From Brienomyrus brachyistius (taxonomy: Eukaryota > Chordata > Actinopteri > Osteoglossiformes > Mormyridae): DNA of 64,000 nucleotides. The notes under the pieces were generated by a model, which saw nothing but the letters and a program-made list of their open reading frames with translations, was not told the origin of the DNA and did no database searches. The stretch is taken from contig NC_064537.1 of NCBI RefSeq assembly GCF_023856365.1, forward strand, positions 7,204,324-7,268,323, in the 5' to 3' direction. Positions 23,266 through 33,694 of the stretch are shown here, in pieces (within the stretch, counting starts at the first letter, position 1; each line of letters starts with the position of its first letter). The translations under genes and the position numbers were made by a program.

Positions 23266-23837
23266 AGGGGGAATTTTAACACATTTTGGACCAACAGTTG
23301 GTGTGGGGCAACAATGTTACTGCTTATATTTCTGTCATAGAATATAACGCATCTATTCGTATAACATTAACAACGGAACATAATGCACAAATCTTTGTGT
23401 TGTTGAGTCGTTGCAACAAAATAGCTATTTTGTAGTTTTTTTGCTTTCCATTCCTTTCACCCACTTCAGTTTTCTAATCCATGATTCTGCGTAGCAGCAA
23501 CACCTCTTCATATTATTCGATTCAAATGAGTGTTTCCATTTCATCTGGCGACATTATACAATTATCATTTTAACATGAACTGTAAGACGGACTTGAATTC
23601 AATATCAGAGAATCTTTTAAAAATCTTCATTACTTCATTATTGCAACAGATTGTCTTCTCCTAATTGATACCAGAGGTGGATTTAGAAATCTTTCCTCTT
23701 GCTTATCCACTGATGGATTTTGACTAAATGCATGCTTGGTGTTGGCAGGAAATAACCCCAGGATTCCCAGCTCTTTATCCTTCCACGTATAATTGGATAA
23801 AATTAGCAGGCACGCCCATCTTCCATATGACTCTGGT

Positions 23838-23950
23838 ATGCTGTGTCACGGCAAGTCTGGAGTCTATCCCATGAGGCACAGGGAACAGGCAAGGTGTGTA
23901 GACACAGGCATAGCATTCAGATAACCATGTTTCTGCACCCCCTCCCCACC
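23838..23950 (-). mobile_element. SINE-A fragment
   Basis: 'gtcacggcaagtctggagtc' with 'tatcccatgaggcacaggga' and 'acaggcaagg' is the reverse of the SINE-A 'ctggagtcTATCCCaggaagcacagggcacaaggcagg' segment. Confidence 0.55.
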
Positions 23951-24104
23951 CACCCACACAAACTCAACTGGGGGGGGGGGAGAAGTCAACAGTGGCACCC
24001 AAAGAATATTCAGGCTGGTGAGGGCAGGAATGGTCAGTGAGATTCCACAGCAATTCTCGATTTTTTTTTTAATGTGGGAAACATAAAAGAGGGCATGTGA
24101 TTTG

Positions 24105-24190
24105 CACAGAGGGGCCAACCAATGATATGTTTCGTATTGGTGAGTGACAGGGGATAGGTTACTCTGGGGACCAATCAGTTTACAGCTGAT
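24105..24190 (+). mobile_element. CCAAT-containing interspersed repeat, copy 1
   Basis: 'accaatgatatgttt', 'ggtgagtgacagggg' and 'actctggggaccaatcagtt' occur in the same order in the reverse complement of 53125-53215, which establishes an interspersed family. I recall it as a common fish repeat but cannot name it. Confidence 0.65.
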
Positions 24191-24327
24191 CTCTGTATAT
24201 TGGCCCCTGGTCAGAGTCATCTTCACGTTCTTTCTTGATTTTCTGGTTGTTTATGAGGCACATAAGCATGGCAATGCTTTGTAAGATATAGCACCGCATG
24301 ACCATCATGTCCCAGCTGACTTTTGCT

Positions 24328-24330
24328 CCT

Positions 24331-24373
<43 letters not shown>

Positions 24374-24425
24374 CCCTCCCACTCATTCTCCTGTGCTCCT
24401 TCCCTCTTTACCTCCGTCTCTTGTT
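24328..24425 (+). repeat. (CT)n / pyrimidine tract
   Basis: A CT array with TTTCTC interruptions, continuing in a pyrimidine-rich stretch. It is followed 50 bases on by a long purine-rich tract on the same strand. Confidence 0.9.
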
Positions 24426-24477
24426 TAATCAGTCAGTCAGTCGTCCTTCTCCGCAGGGGGACTCTAAGTTATTGATC

Positions 24478-24835
24478 GGGGGACTCAGATGAAAAGGAGG
24501 TAAAGCGCTTCGGTGAGGTCAGTGCGGGGTGGGGGCAGGTTGCTTTTAGAGGGAGGGGGAACGGAACGAGAGCAGCGCGCAGAATTAAGAGGGAGCAGAA
24601 GGTAAACAGGACTGCAGCAGGGAATGGAGAGAGTCGTAGATTGGAAAAAAATAAAGTGCATATAGGAAGAATAAAATGGAAGGAATGGAAAGGATGGGGG
24701 AGCACTGCACTGGAGGGGAGGGAAGACGATACACAAAAAGGAGTCAGGAAGACATGGGAGGATGAAAGGAAATGAGAAAATGCATGAATCAGAATAAAAG
24801 AAAGGATATTAGAGCAGAATGAGGGGAGAAGGCTG
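24478..24835 (+). other. purine-rich tract, about 350 bases
   Basis: The plus strand is strongly enriched in G and A, with few pyrimidine clusters, immediately after a pyrimidine tract. The minus-strand frames here are Pro/Ser/Phe-rich translations of this bias, not genes. Confidence 0.75.
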
Positions 24836-25544
24836 CATTATTATGGGCTGGAGTGACACATCCCTTTCAGTGGACAGTTCTGGGATCAAATATTTATATT
24901 ATGTCTGATCACTATCATGAGGCCAGCCGGAGTATCTCTGCTTGGCCCGAGGCCAGCAGCACTGTAAAGCCGGACCGCCGGTGTGAGTCCAGCCGCGCGC
25001 TGCTCACTCATGCCCATCCAGTAAGGGAAAGCGGTGGATTCCTGCCAGGTTTTCCTGCCTTTCAAGAGCTTCCAGTCTGATTCCTTTCCAAACACACACA
25101 TCCTTCCGCAGCTGAGCACCGACACGGCGGAAGCGTTTGAAACGTGTCGGGATGCGTCCTCACAGACACAGCCAAGCTAAAAAGCATGGTAACAGCTGTG
25201 AAAGCGAGGTATCGGATCTGAAACAATGCAGCCTCTGGAGTAAATATGTATCCCTGCACATCAAATACACTCGTGAAATTTATAAAACTCTGTGGCATAG
25301 CACTTGCATATGGCTGGCTGTTAAAATGGACTGTTATTTTAACCTTTAATATGAAGTACGGTGCAGCATTTTGGTTGACGAATGTCCTTAAAAGACTCCA
25401 TTTCCCAGAAGGCCATAGGGTGAGTCAGATGACCATCCTTCGTGTTCATTTCTCACCTGATTCCTTGAGAGTTCCTGCCCGTCACCCATTTTGTTGTTAT
25501 TGTGTTATTGTGTCTTTGGTTTTCTGCTATCTTCGGCTTATGAC
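24836..25544. other. no gene recognised
   Basis: Nothing recognisable beyond chance frames. Confidence 0.5.
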
Positions 25545-25650
25545 AGCTATCCAGTACAGGGTCAGTATGGGCCTGGAGTCTATCCCTAGAAGCTCAGAAC
25601 ACAAGGCAGGGGACACCCTGGATGGGATGCCAATAGGACTGGGTCTGTTT
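25545..25650 (-). mobile_element. SINE-A fragment
   Basis: 'agtacagggtcagtatgggc', 'ctggagtctatccctagaag' and 'ggggacaccctggatgggat' are the reverse complement of the SINE-A 3' half, including one copy of the module amplified in the 4.2 kb and 44 kb minisatellites. Confidence 0.75.
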
Positions 25651-26589
25651 AGTAGTAATGATGTCTACCGAGTTACGGAGAACCGTTAAATGTAGACCAA
25701 ATCTTTCTTTACAGGAGAAGAATTCAGAGCATGTAATCAAAATGGGATTAGGTTTGGTATATGTGTAGTGATGATATTCAGCAAGAGGTTACCGAAAGTC
25801 GCGGGTACGACACAAAGCCCGTGTCTGACTCTGCTCTCGGGAGAAAAGAATTTACACTGTAGCTGAAACATGCAAAAAGACAAACAAGCAAATGCCTGCC
25901 TCTCTCTAAGTCCCCAAAAGAATGAGCGTCTTTATCCCCACGCAAGGATTGTTACTGCTGCGCTTGTCAGTCTCGTTAATTAAATGACATGCTCATTAAA
26001 ACCCAAACCACATCGTTACGCATGAATCTGCATAATATCAGCAAATATCCAGGCAGGACTATTATATATTTTTTTTAAATAGTATAGTTTTTATGTGGTA
26101 GCTTTCCACCACGCTGCGGAGATGGCCGATTAGCGGCCGAAGATTAATTAGCTCAGAGATCCCCATGCCCATGACCCTGTAGAATATGGCTTTATGGTGT
26201 CTGCAGTGCTATCTTTCCCTGAGTCCTCAATTTCACACTTTGGTGACAAAAAATACAAGGCATCGAATGTTTAGGTAGAACCCTTCGTTAGTATGTTGAC
26301 AGACTAAAACCTGCCCCTTTGGAAGAGCATAAGTAACCGTGGAAACTGTATGGGGACGAGCAAATGGGTAATGGGAGATTGGTATCGATGCTTGGTTCGC
26401 ACATATGAGCGTGAAATCTCCCGCTCAGTACATTACAGCAATGAATTATTACCTTGAGACCCCTCCCCTTCTTGCTAACTGAACAACAGTGTTAATTACA
26501 GCCAGTCTGCACTATATTATCTGCACGTTGAACCCAGGAGAGAGAAGATTAATGCAGGCCTGACCAAGTCTGTGCAACTGAATTAACTC
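25651..26589. other. no gene; 25.9-26.15 kb resembles conserved non-coding sequence
   Basis: From about 25920 to 26160 the sequence is free of recognised repeats and rich in homeodomain-type words (TTAATTAAAT, ATTAGC, CATTAAAAC) together with CpG. This composition is typical of deeply conserved enhancers, but conservation cannot be judged here. Confidence 0.3.
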
Positions 26590-26946
26590 AAGCTCAAGTT
26601 TATTGTCTTATGTATTTAAGACAATGACATGAATCCCAGTCTGCCTCCTGTATACTGTCCTTGGTTATGGAACAGCCTTGCCCTCTTGATGCGTGTTGGG
26701 TCCATGATGAGGGAGCTTATATCTGATCACTCACTCCATAGCGCCCTCAGCAATATCATTCGCACTATGGTTGTTCATCTTGCTGCCCGAAATAGATGAC
26801 AGGCTGCTGGGTCACGCTGAAATTAAGGAAGAGGTTGTTACCCACCAAACTCCTCCCTGTAGACTGATTCAGGTCCATAATGGTGATATTGTCAGCGTTC
26901 TTCATAATGGAACTGAAGCTGTAACTATGCAGTCATGCGTTAACTG

Positions 26947-27130
26947 CAGTGTTCCTCAAACAAGTCCCCGGGGACCCCCCCAGACAGTCCATGTTTGTGC
27001 TCCCTCCCAGCTCTGGCCTCTGGTCAGAATGAACCAGACACTGCATATTTTTGCTCTCTGGCAGGGAGCTGGGAGGGATAAAAACAGGGACTGTCTGGGG
27101 GGCTCCTGTGAACCAGATTTAGAAACACTG
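26947..27130. mobile_element. hAT-type MITE inserted in the LINE
   Basis: The left end 'cagtgttcctcaaacaagtc' and the complement of the right end 'cagtgtttctaaatctggtt' are inverted repeats. Inside, 'ccagacagtccatgtttgtg' faces 'gggactgtctggggggctcc'. The flanks 26939-26946 (gttaactg) and 27131-27138 (attaacaa) agree at five of eight positions, consistent with an eroded 8-bp hAT duplication. Removing it rejoins the LINE frame between '...LYFLL' and 'THDC'. Confidence 0.8.
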
Positions 27131-27220
27131 ATTAACAAGAAGTACAAGAAGAAGGCTCTGCAGACTGCCCTATAGGGTATCATGATGAGGATCAGGGTGG
27201 AGGACGGCTTGTTTCCAACT

Positions 27221-27431
27221 CACTCATGGGAGTTTTACTTGAGGGCAAAAGGGAAAAAAATGATTGGTCCAGGGAGATAACCAATAAGATTGTATAAGTG
27301 GTGGGCCCAAGCAACTAGAGGAGGCGGGACCAACCAATCAGATGTCTTGGTTCCCATCCTCTGGTTGATTGGACCCACTTCCCTCTGCAATCTGTTTGGT
27401 TTTCTCTTTGAACCAATCATTGCTCCATTAA
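27221..27431. mobile_element. CCAAT-rich insertion in the LINE
   Basis: About 210 bases separate 'LLTGRPQHV' from 'VGNKPSSTLILI', which are nearly adjacent in intact relatives. The insert holds five CCAAT/ATTGG motifs (near 27262, 27281, 27334, 27366 and 27412) and 'ggcgggaccaaccaatcag'. The ends (complement 'tcatgggag' against 'taatggag') are weakly inverted. Its class is unknown. Confidence 0.55.
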
Positions 27432-28844
27432 CACATGCTGAGGTCTACCAGTGAGAAGGTCCATAATTCAGTTGCATATTGAGATGTTGAGTCCAAAGTC
27501 CAGTAAGCTTGTTATCAAGCTTCAAGGCAATGACAGTGTTAAATGCCAAACTGCAGTCCATGAACCTGACAAGTTGTTATTGCCCAAATGAGCCAGAGTA
27601 GAATTGAGTACCACTGAGATGGTATCCTCTGAAGATCTGGGATATTGGTCTTTATGTGCAGCATCACCAATCTTTCAAAGCAGTTTGTGGCAATGGGTGC
27701 CAACACCACTGGTCGGTGACCATGCAGACCATCAACTTTATCTTTCTTTGGGACATGTGGGAACTGCAAACTCCCTTAGAGCCAGGCTGAAATTGTCCAT
27801 TAAAACATCAGCTAGTTGGTCGCAGCAGGTCTTCAGAATGAGTTCAGAAACTCTGGCTGGACCAGCTGCTTTGTGGGTAATGATCTTTCTGAAAGTTCTT
27901 CTCACATCTCCCTTGGAGACCGTGACGTCGATGTCATTAGATGCTACAGTGGAAAGATCATTGTTGGCAAGATCAAAGCTGCACAAAATGCATTCAGGTT
28001 GTGGGGAAGACAAGTTTGTTTTTGGCTTGCAGTCTGTGAGGCTTTGAATGCCTTACGACATCCAATGTGTGTCTCGAGTGCTGGTACACTGTGTTTACAG
28101 TTTGTTCTGATATTCTGTTCTTTGCCTATTTCATTGTTTTTCAGAGATGGTTCCTGAATATGTAGAAAGTAGTAAGAGCTTTCTGACTGCAAAATGTGTG
28201 GACTGTAGTCTTTTTAATGGAGGCTGTAAAGACTTGCATATTTGTCCCAATCTAGTGAAAAGCTTCTGAATTTGCCCCAGTCCACAGACTGAAAACAGGC
28301 CTGTAGCCTCTCTTCTGTTTCCAGCATCTGGTGGATCGTGTCACCGGTTGCTCGTGCCTTGCCTGTGAGGAGGATGGCAGAGCATGGAGTATATAGCTTC
28401 ATTAATTGGAGGGCAGCAGAGGTCCGGCGTGCTTGATGTGTTGTTGGTAACTCCTGAGGTTCGCTTAGCTGAAGTCCTCATTAATGATGCATGTGCCCTC
28501 TAGATGAGCGTTTTCACAATTAATGGTGACGTCATGTAGCTTGCCCCATGAAGTGTAAGCCGCTTACAGACAGTGAAGTAAACCACAGAGGACATTATCT
28601 GCAGGTGGGATGCCCAGCGTATTCTTTATAACAAAACATACACATCAACCTCTTTTCTTTGCAGGTGATTCAGTCTAGCCTATGATTTTGTAGCCATTTG
28701 GCTGGACTGCATCCTTGGGTATATCGATGGTCAGCCATGTCTCCACAAAACATAATGCACGACGGTGCGGAGAGTCGCTCTGCAAGGTTAATCTCCATCT
28801 GACATCGTCCAGCTTGTTCTCCATTGGCCAGCGTCCACGGCATT

Positions 28845-29984
28845 TCTGTCTTGACCGAATGCCTCCCCTTCAGCCATGCTTTCCCTCCTTTTGGCTGTTT
28901 CCATGCGAGTCTGAGCGTCTGTGTTTATCGCAGACCAGTGTTTCTCAGCCTTTCCAACCGTGCCGCCGAGCCATTCATCGTTTATCGTGTCAGCGACCCA
29001 GGCAGGTTTTTGTCGACCAGGATGGTTCCTCCACATTTTTCAATATTTACACAATTTCCCCCAGATAATTCACCTTAGTTTTTTTACTTACAGCCACCAG
29101 TTTTGCTTACGGTTCACTTCGCATTGCCCTTTAACGCATTTTGAACATTTAGAAAGGCGAGACCATGAATGGATTGCAAACCGAAATCTAATCTTAATTA
29201 ATCATTCATGCAAAAACAATCTGTCGCATGTGAGAATTAATACGGCAAAAAGTTCCACCAAAACACAGACACTTTTTTACCTCCTTTATCCACGATGCCT
29301 CCTAAATGAAAACCTTCGGCTGCTGATTTGTCGCCGTCCTCACTGACACCTGAAACTTCCCCTGCAGGAGCGCTGACATCTTCCGTGATATTACCGAAAG
29401 AGTAGCATGCAGCATACTCCACTCAACCAGCCTTGCTTGTGTAGGTTGTCCAGTCTTAAATACTACCGTATGATTGGCGGGAATTACATTAGTTTCTGCG
29501 ATGTGATAGGCGGACCGAACCTCGTTTCGCTGCCACTGTTCTGTGGCCCACGTAAAGGCTGTTGGTGGGCTGTGGCCCACTGGTGGAGATGCTCCGCTGT
29601 AGCCAACCAGCAGCTCCAAGTCAGCAGGCTTAAAAATTGAATGTTGAAGCCCAATTCCAATATGTAAGAGTATGAGTGATGACTGCACAGACAGCCTTGA
29701 CAAACAGCAATAGGTACAAAATCAGACGCACAGTGAGGAAGGGAATTATCATGCCAAGAGTTGCTACATTCTGGTGGAAAAAAACAGAAGTTCAGTCAGA
29801 AGGAGGGAGATAAGGGGATATATGTCATGACGTCTACATTCTATAGCCCATTTAATCATCCTGATGTCCCAAGACGACTAAGGATTAAACATGCTGTCAT
29901 CAAAAAAAGTGGGTATGATTCACTCAGTTGTACCCATATCCAAGGACAGGGCCACCTACATATACTGCAGATACTTGGAAATCC
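28845..29984. other. no gene recognised
   Basis: It may include the eroded 5' part of the adjacent LINE up to about 29040. Around 29390-29640 the sequence is unique-looking with scattered CpGs and a tandem echo of 'ctgtggccca' (29541 and 29570). No exon was identified. Confidence 0.4.
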
Positions 29985-30125
29985 AGCTGAGCCAGTGCGG
30001 CTAGCAGGGCCCTGGGGCGATGGGCAGCCAGTTGACCTTGTATCCCCAAAGGTATTTTTTTCCTACTCGTCTAGCCTAAGGGATTTTTGTCCTGCTCCTC
30101 TGCTGTCCTCTGACTTTTTTTTTCT
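29985..30125 (-). mobile_element. interspersed repeat R, copy 2 (3' part)
   Basis: The reverse complement contains 'aaggtcaactggctgcc' preceded by 'aaaaaaataccttt', the same order as 15190-15230 in copy 1. Only the 3' third of the repeat is present. A 21-base poly(G) run follows at 30145-30165. Confidence 0.6.
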
Positions 30126-30144
30126 GCACGGCATCAGCACAGCT

Positions 30145-30165
30145 GGGGGGGGGGGGGGGGGGGGG
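30145..30165 (+). repeat. poly(G) run, 21 bases
   Basis: An uninterrupted G run. Confidence 0.95.
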
Positions 30166-32389
30166 CTCAAATAATGAGATGGCAGGGTGGGAGGGCACTG
30201 GGATCAACTCACAGGAAAAACCACTACCCATTCATTCCATCTTCCAACCCCTAATTTGGTTCAGCGACATGGGAAAACAGACTAGTAAATCACAAAAAAA
30301 TGAACAAAAAAAAAACTGAACTGAATTTTTTTTGTATCTATTTGTCCAACTGATATTCTCACTGAAGCAAATAAAGTGTTTTTGAAAGGATCCAGCATCA
30401 AATTCTCTTAGGTTCAGTTTCCTAAAGGTTGTTTTTTTTTTCTCTGCTCCTTGAGTCACCGTCCCCGTCTCAAATTTTGAATGCTAAACTCCTTAGTATA
30501 TCAAATCTCCATTTACTGACTCAACTGATCTATCACCCCCCCCATGGGTATCCAAGCAAAATACCCGGACCTTGTCAGTATCCTGCTGGAGCTCCCGATT
30601 CCGCAGGTACAAAAGCTGGACTCTTGACATATTCAACTGAATGGCTGCTGTTGGCCACAGGGTTGAAAGAAAATTCTCAATTTTTTTTGCGCTAATACTT
30701 AAAGCACTCAGCCAATAAGCAGCCCTTAGACAGCCTATGCATAAAGACAATGCCATCACAAAATGTAAAGCTTTTTGCCAGAAGCTGCTGGACTCCTGAT
30801 TATTGGTCTTACACATATAAAAACGGTATGCTGGTCAGTATGCACCATGGATTTGCATTTACCTTTTTACAGACATCATAGATTTTAAATTATAGTAATA
30901 CAGAGCAATTCAGTAACAATGTGTCTGTTTTCTGCATTCAAGATAGTACACAAAAGAGGACCCTGGACTTTCTTTGGGGGAAAAACATGAAATGAATGCA
31001 TATTAATAAACGGCACAGAAATTGCTCATTAGAATTGAATTAAAGTGGACTTTATTTGACAGCTACATGTCCAAGGACATTAAATGTCATGCAGTTCATA
31101 AAAGAGACACTGAAACTTCAGAGATCTTTGGCAATAGGGAGGAGAGGGGGCAATGTGTAATTTGAGTTTGCTTTTGCCAAAATCAGACGTGCACCCTTGC
31201 AGGTTACAGACTGCTGTCACTTTCAAAACGCTTACTGTTATCTCAGGGGTGCTGTTTATCACCCACGCGCACGTACAATGGAGGGCTCCTTTAATAACAT
31301 GTCAGAAACCATCATGAAATCAAAGAACAAGAGACTCATCTGCATGCTTATATTTGACGGTCTGCTTTATCGGCTGTGACTTACAGCGACTTTAGGGCGA
31401 AAATGCAGCATTCGCAAAAGTGGCGGACGTCCTCGATGACGTTAGCGGCAAAGAGTTGCATCGCGCCTCTCTCGCGAATAGCCGAAGAGCGCGTGCCACA
31501 CGGAGAAGCGACGCTCGCGATGGCTAGCTATAGGAAAACATCATTCTTATGCCCGCAACGCAAGTATAATTAGCACTTGCAAGCACATCTTTAGAGTTGT
31601 CACTCAATTCCCCGAGGAGGACGCAAAAAGAAACAATAATTAGACGTAATAGCAGGCAGAAACAGTCACGTTTAAAGTTCGTTGAAATGTGCTCTGTGAG
31701 GCGAGACTATCGCGGAACACGACAGAGGTGCTTTGAGGCTTTTAAAGAAATTGAACTAAATATAGGGAGTCATTGAGGTACAATATTTAACACCTGAAGA
31801 AAACCTAATTTTGGATATAGGCTTTCTTCTATAACATAATTAAATATTATTATAGGAGCAGTTTCTCAGTACCTACGTTTTTTTATTTTATTTTCTTCTA
31901 ACCTGAATTTGTTTGTGTATAAACTGTTTAGGTCATGTGCCTCTCAACTGTTTCACATTGTAACTGAGATGAATGTATTCCAGCACAATAGCTGGGCAAA
32001 CTGTAATTCTTTATTTCACAGGCTGTTAAATCGTACCATAAAGTCACTGTGAAAGTAATGGTCACTGAAGCCGGAAGCAAAATTGGTGGAATCCCTGTCT
32101 GAGAGGCTGGTATTTATGGCGTGTGACACTGAAACCTCACCGTCTGCTGAGGATGCCCCTAATCTCAAGGCTATCAAGATAAGAATCGAGCTTCTCTACA
32201 CGTGCTCAGTACATTAAGCCGACATGCTGCGGTGAGCTTTGGGATGGCCCTGTGTGGCATTCGGGAGACCGACACACTCAACTGCGGTCTCCCTGGAGGA
32301 GAACAACCGGAGTATACTTCTCATAACCATAAGGAAGTGCATGAGCATTGCTCACTTGAGGAAACGTCACAGTATATAGAGTAACTGTC
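30166..32389. other. no gene recognised; short CpG cluster 31.38-31.56 kb
   Basis: A compact CpG-rich segment (31385-31520) contains repeated 'gcgaa', 'cgcg' and 'gacgt' words within otherwise AT-rich DNA. It is too short to call a CpG island. Nothing else stands out. Confidence 0.4.
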
Positions 32390-32600
32390 ATATTATCCAT
32401 TGATCAGGTTACTTCCATAGTAGCTACTCCAGTACAGGATCACGATCACAGTCTATGGGCAATTTCGACAGGCGACTATAGGAGGAAGCCAGAAAAAAAC
32501 CCATATGATGTTGGAGAAAGCAAGCAAACTTCACACAGAGCTAAGAACCGAACCCATGACCCCAGTGGTGTGAGGCATCCCTGCCACGCCATTAAGCCAT
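32390..32600 (-). mobile_element. SINE-A, degraded but nearly full length
   Basis: Plus-strand reading: 'agtacaggatcacgatcaca', 'gggcaatttcgacaggcgac', 'taggaggaagccag', 'caagcaaacttcacacagag', then 'gaaccgaacccatgaccc' (B box complement) and 'gccattaagccataac' (A-box side). All parts of SINE-A occur in the correct order in reverse orientation. Confidence 0.75.
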
Positions 32601-33511
32601 AACTGGAAACTCTCCAGTAGTTTATTGACAAACTGGCCACCTTGATTTGTCTCTCCAGCCTTTTAAAATCCAGCGAACCGAAGCCCAGAATCAGGTGTGT
32701 GGAGATTTTTTTTTCTGTGGAAACCCGAGGGTGGCCAGACGCAGTCATGCGTGCATTTAGCCGCTGCTTTGATCTTAATTATAACCACCGTTCAGAATGC
32801 ATTAGAGAACATCCACAGGTACACGGCCATGCGAGATCCAGTTGACGGAAACTAACCATCCTGCAGCCCACAAATGGACGAAGGGCAAAAAAATAACGAT
32901 AACGGGTAAATAGAAGCAAACACAAAAGCCGTAGCTGTCGGCCACGTTTTCCCCGCTGAGATCCCCCGGCTTACACAGAAGTGAGGGATATCAAAGCACC
33001 CGGCGAATTAGCTTGCCGCCGTCCGTGGTGCTGAAAGCACAGCCGTCTGCACTGTCTGGACCTCATTACGAGATGAAAAAAGCTCATGGATTTAAAATAG
33101 ATGAATCGATACACATATTATTTGTGTTCCAGGCAAACGTACATGTGTTAAAATGAATGAATCTATGGTATCTATGGTACGTGACATTTTAGTTTCCAGA
33201 TTTTACTTTGAGGACCCATACGACGATGTGATCAGCGCATCTGCACAGTACAGACGCCATAAAGATGTAAATATGATTAATACTATTGCAGATGACTTCT
33301 AACAACAGCACTGTGCACATTAGTCATTTATTAACATAGCCAAGAGAACAGCAACATATTGTAAACTAGGGTGTTGTACCATCTTGGACAGTTTCACTGA
33401 CCATTAACAAAAACTTTAAGTCTTAGGAACTGCATTGGATGATGCGATGGGCTCCTTCCGTTATAAAATCTATCTCATGCTGTTTTGATGATGGTGGATG
33501 TTGCCTTAGGC
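32601..33511. other. no gene recognised
   Basis: No reading frame with domain content and no repeat recognised. Confidence 0.5.
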
Positions 33512-33694
33512 CAGGGGTCTCCAACTCCGGTCCTGGAGAGCAACCGTCCAGTAGGTCTTCTATCCTACCCGGCTTCTGATGAGCCTCACCTGCTCTCAGG
33601 TAAATACCAGGAACAGGTGTGGCTCATCAGAGGCCAAGTGGGACAGAAAACATACTGGATAGTAGCTCTCTAGGACCGGAGTTGGAGACCCCTG
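33512..33694. mobile_element. hAT-like MITE with 30-bp terminal inverted repeats
   Basis: Bases 33512-33541 and the reverse complement of 33665-33694 agree at 29 of 30 positions; both begin 'caggggtctccaactccggt'. The interior is also largely palindromic ('ttctgatgagcctcacctg' against 'cctctgatgagccacacctg'). It is 183 bp and non-coding. Flanking octamers ccttaggc and ccatatga agree at five of eight positions, a possible decayed duplication. Confidence 0.88.

Larger units (their letters stand above)
26780..28838 (-). pseudogene. LINE ORF2 remnant: APE endonuclease plus reverse transcriptase
   Basis: In life this protein nicks the target and copies the element RNA. Readable blocks in order are: 'LANKMDDVRWRL' (28800-28835), 'CFVETWLT' (28729-28752, the ETWL endonuclease block), 'ERLQACFQSVDWGKF' (28276-28320), 'VTVSKGDVRRTFRK...HKAAGPARVSELILKTCCDQLAD' (27790-27920), 'PVPKKDKVDG...RPVVLAPIATNCFERLVMLHIK' (27620-27765), 'DCSLAFNT' (27533-27562, fingers/palm block A with the first Asp changed in context), 'LLTGRPQHV' (27431-27458), 'VGNKPSSTLILI' (27180-27220), then 'THDC' (26928-26940). 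The catalytic FADD block is not intact, and stops and frame changes are frequent. The clade cannot be fixed by eye; Rex1-, L2- and CR1-like elements share these blocks. Confidence 0.85.
26590..28840 (-). mobile_element. CR1/L2-group LINE with two nested insertions
   Basis: Minus-strand similarity to one non-LTR retrotransposon runs continuously from the start of the endonuclease domain (about 28835) past the reverse-transcriptase core to 'NNLFLNFSVT' (about 26830). A probable 3' UTR follows, with AATAAA near 26600. The copy is 5'-incomplete or eroded upstream of 28840. Two foreign segments interrupt it: a CCAAT-rich piece (27221-27431) and a hAT-type MITE (26947-27130). LINE sequence resumes in order on either side of both. 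Confidence 0.85.

Noticed and set aside
24485..24736. Pro/Ser-rich minus-strand frames
   Set aside because: Caused by the purine-rich composition of the plus strand.
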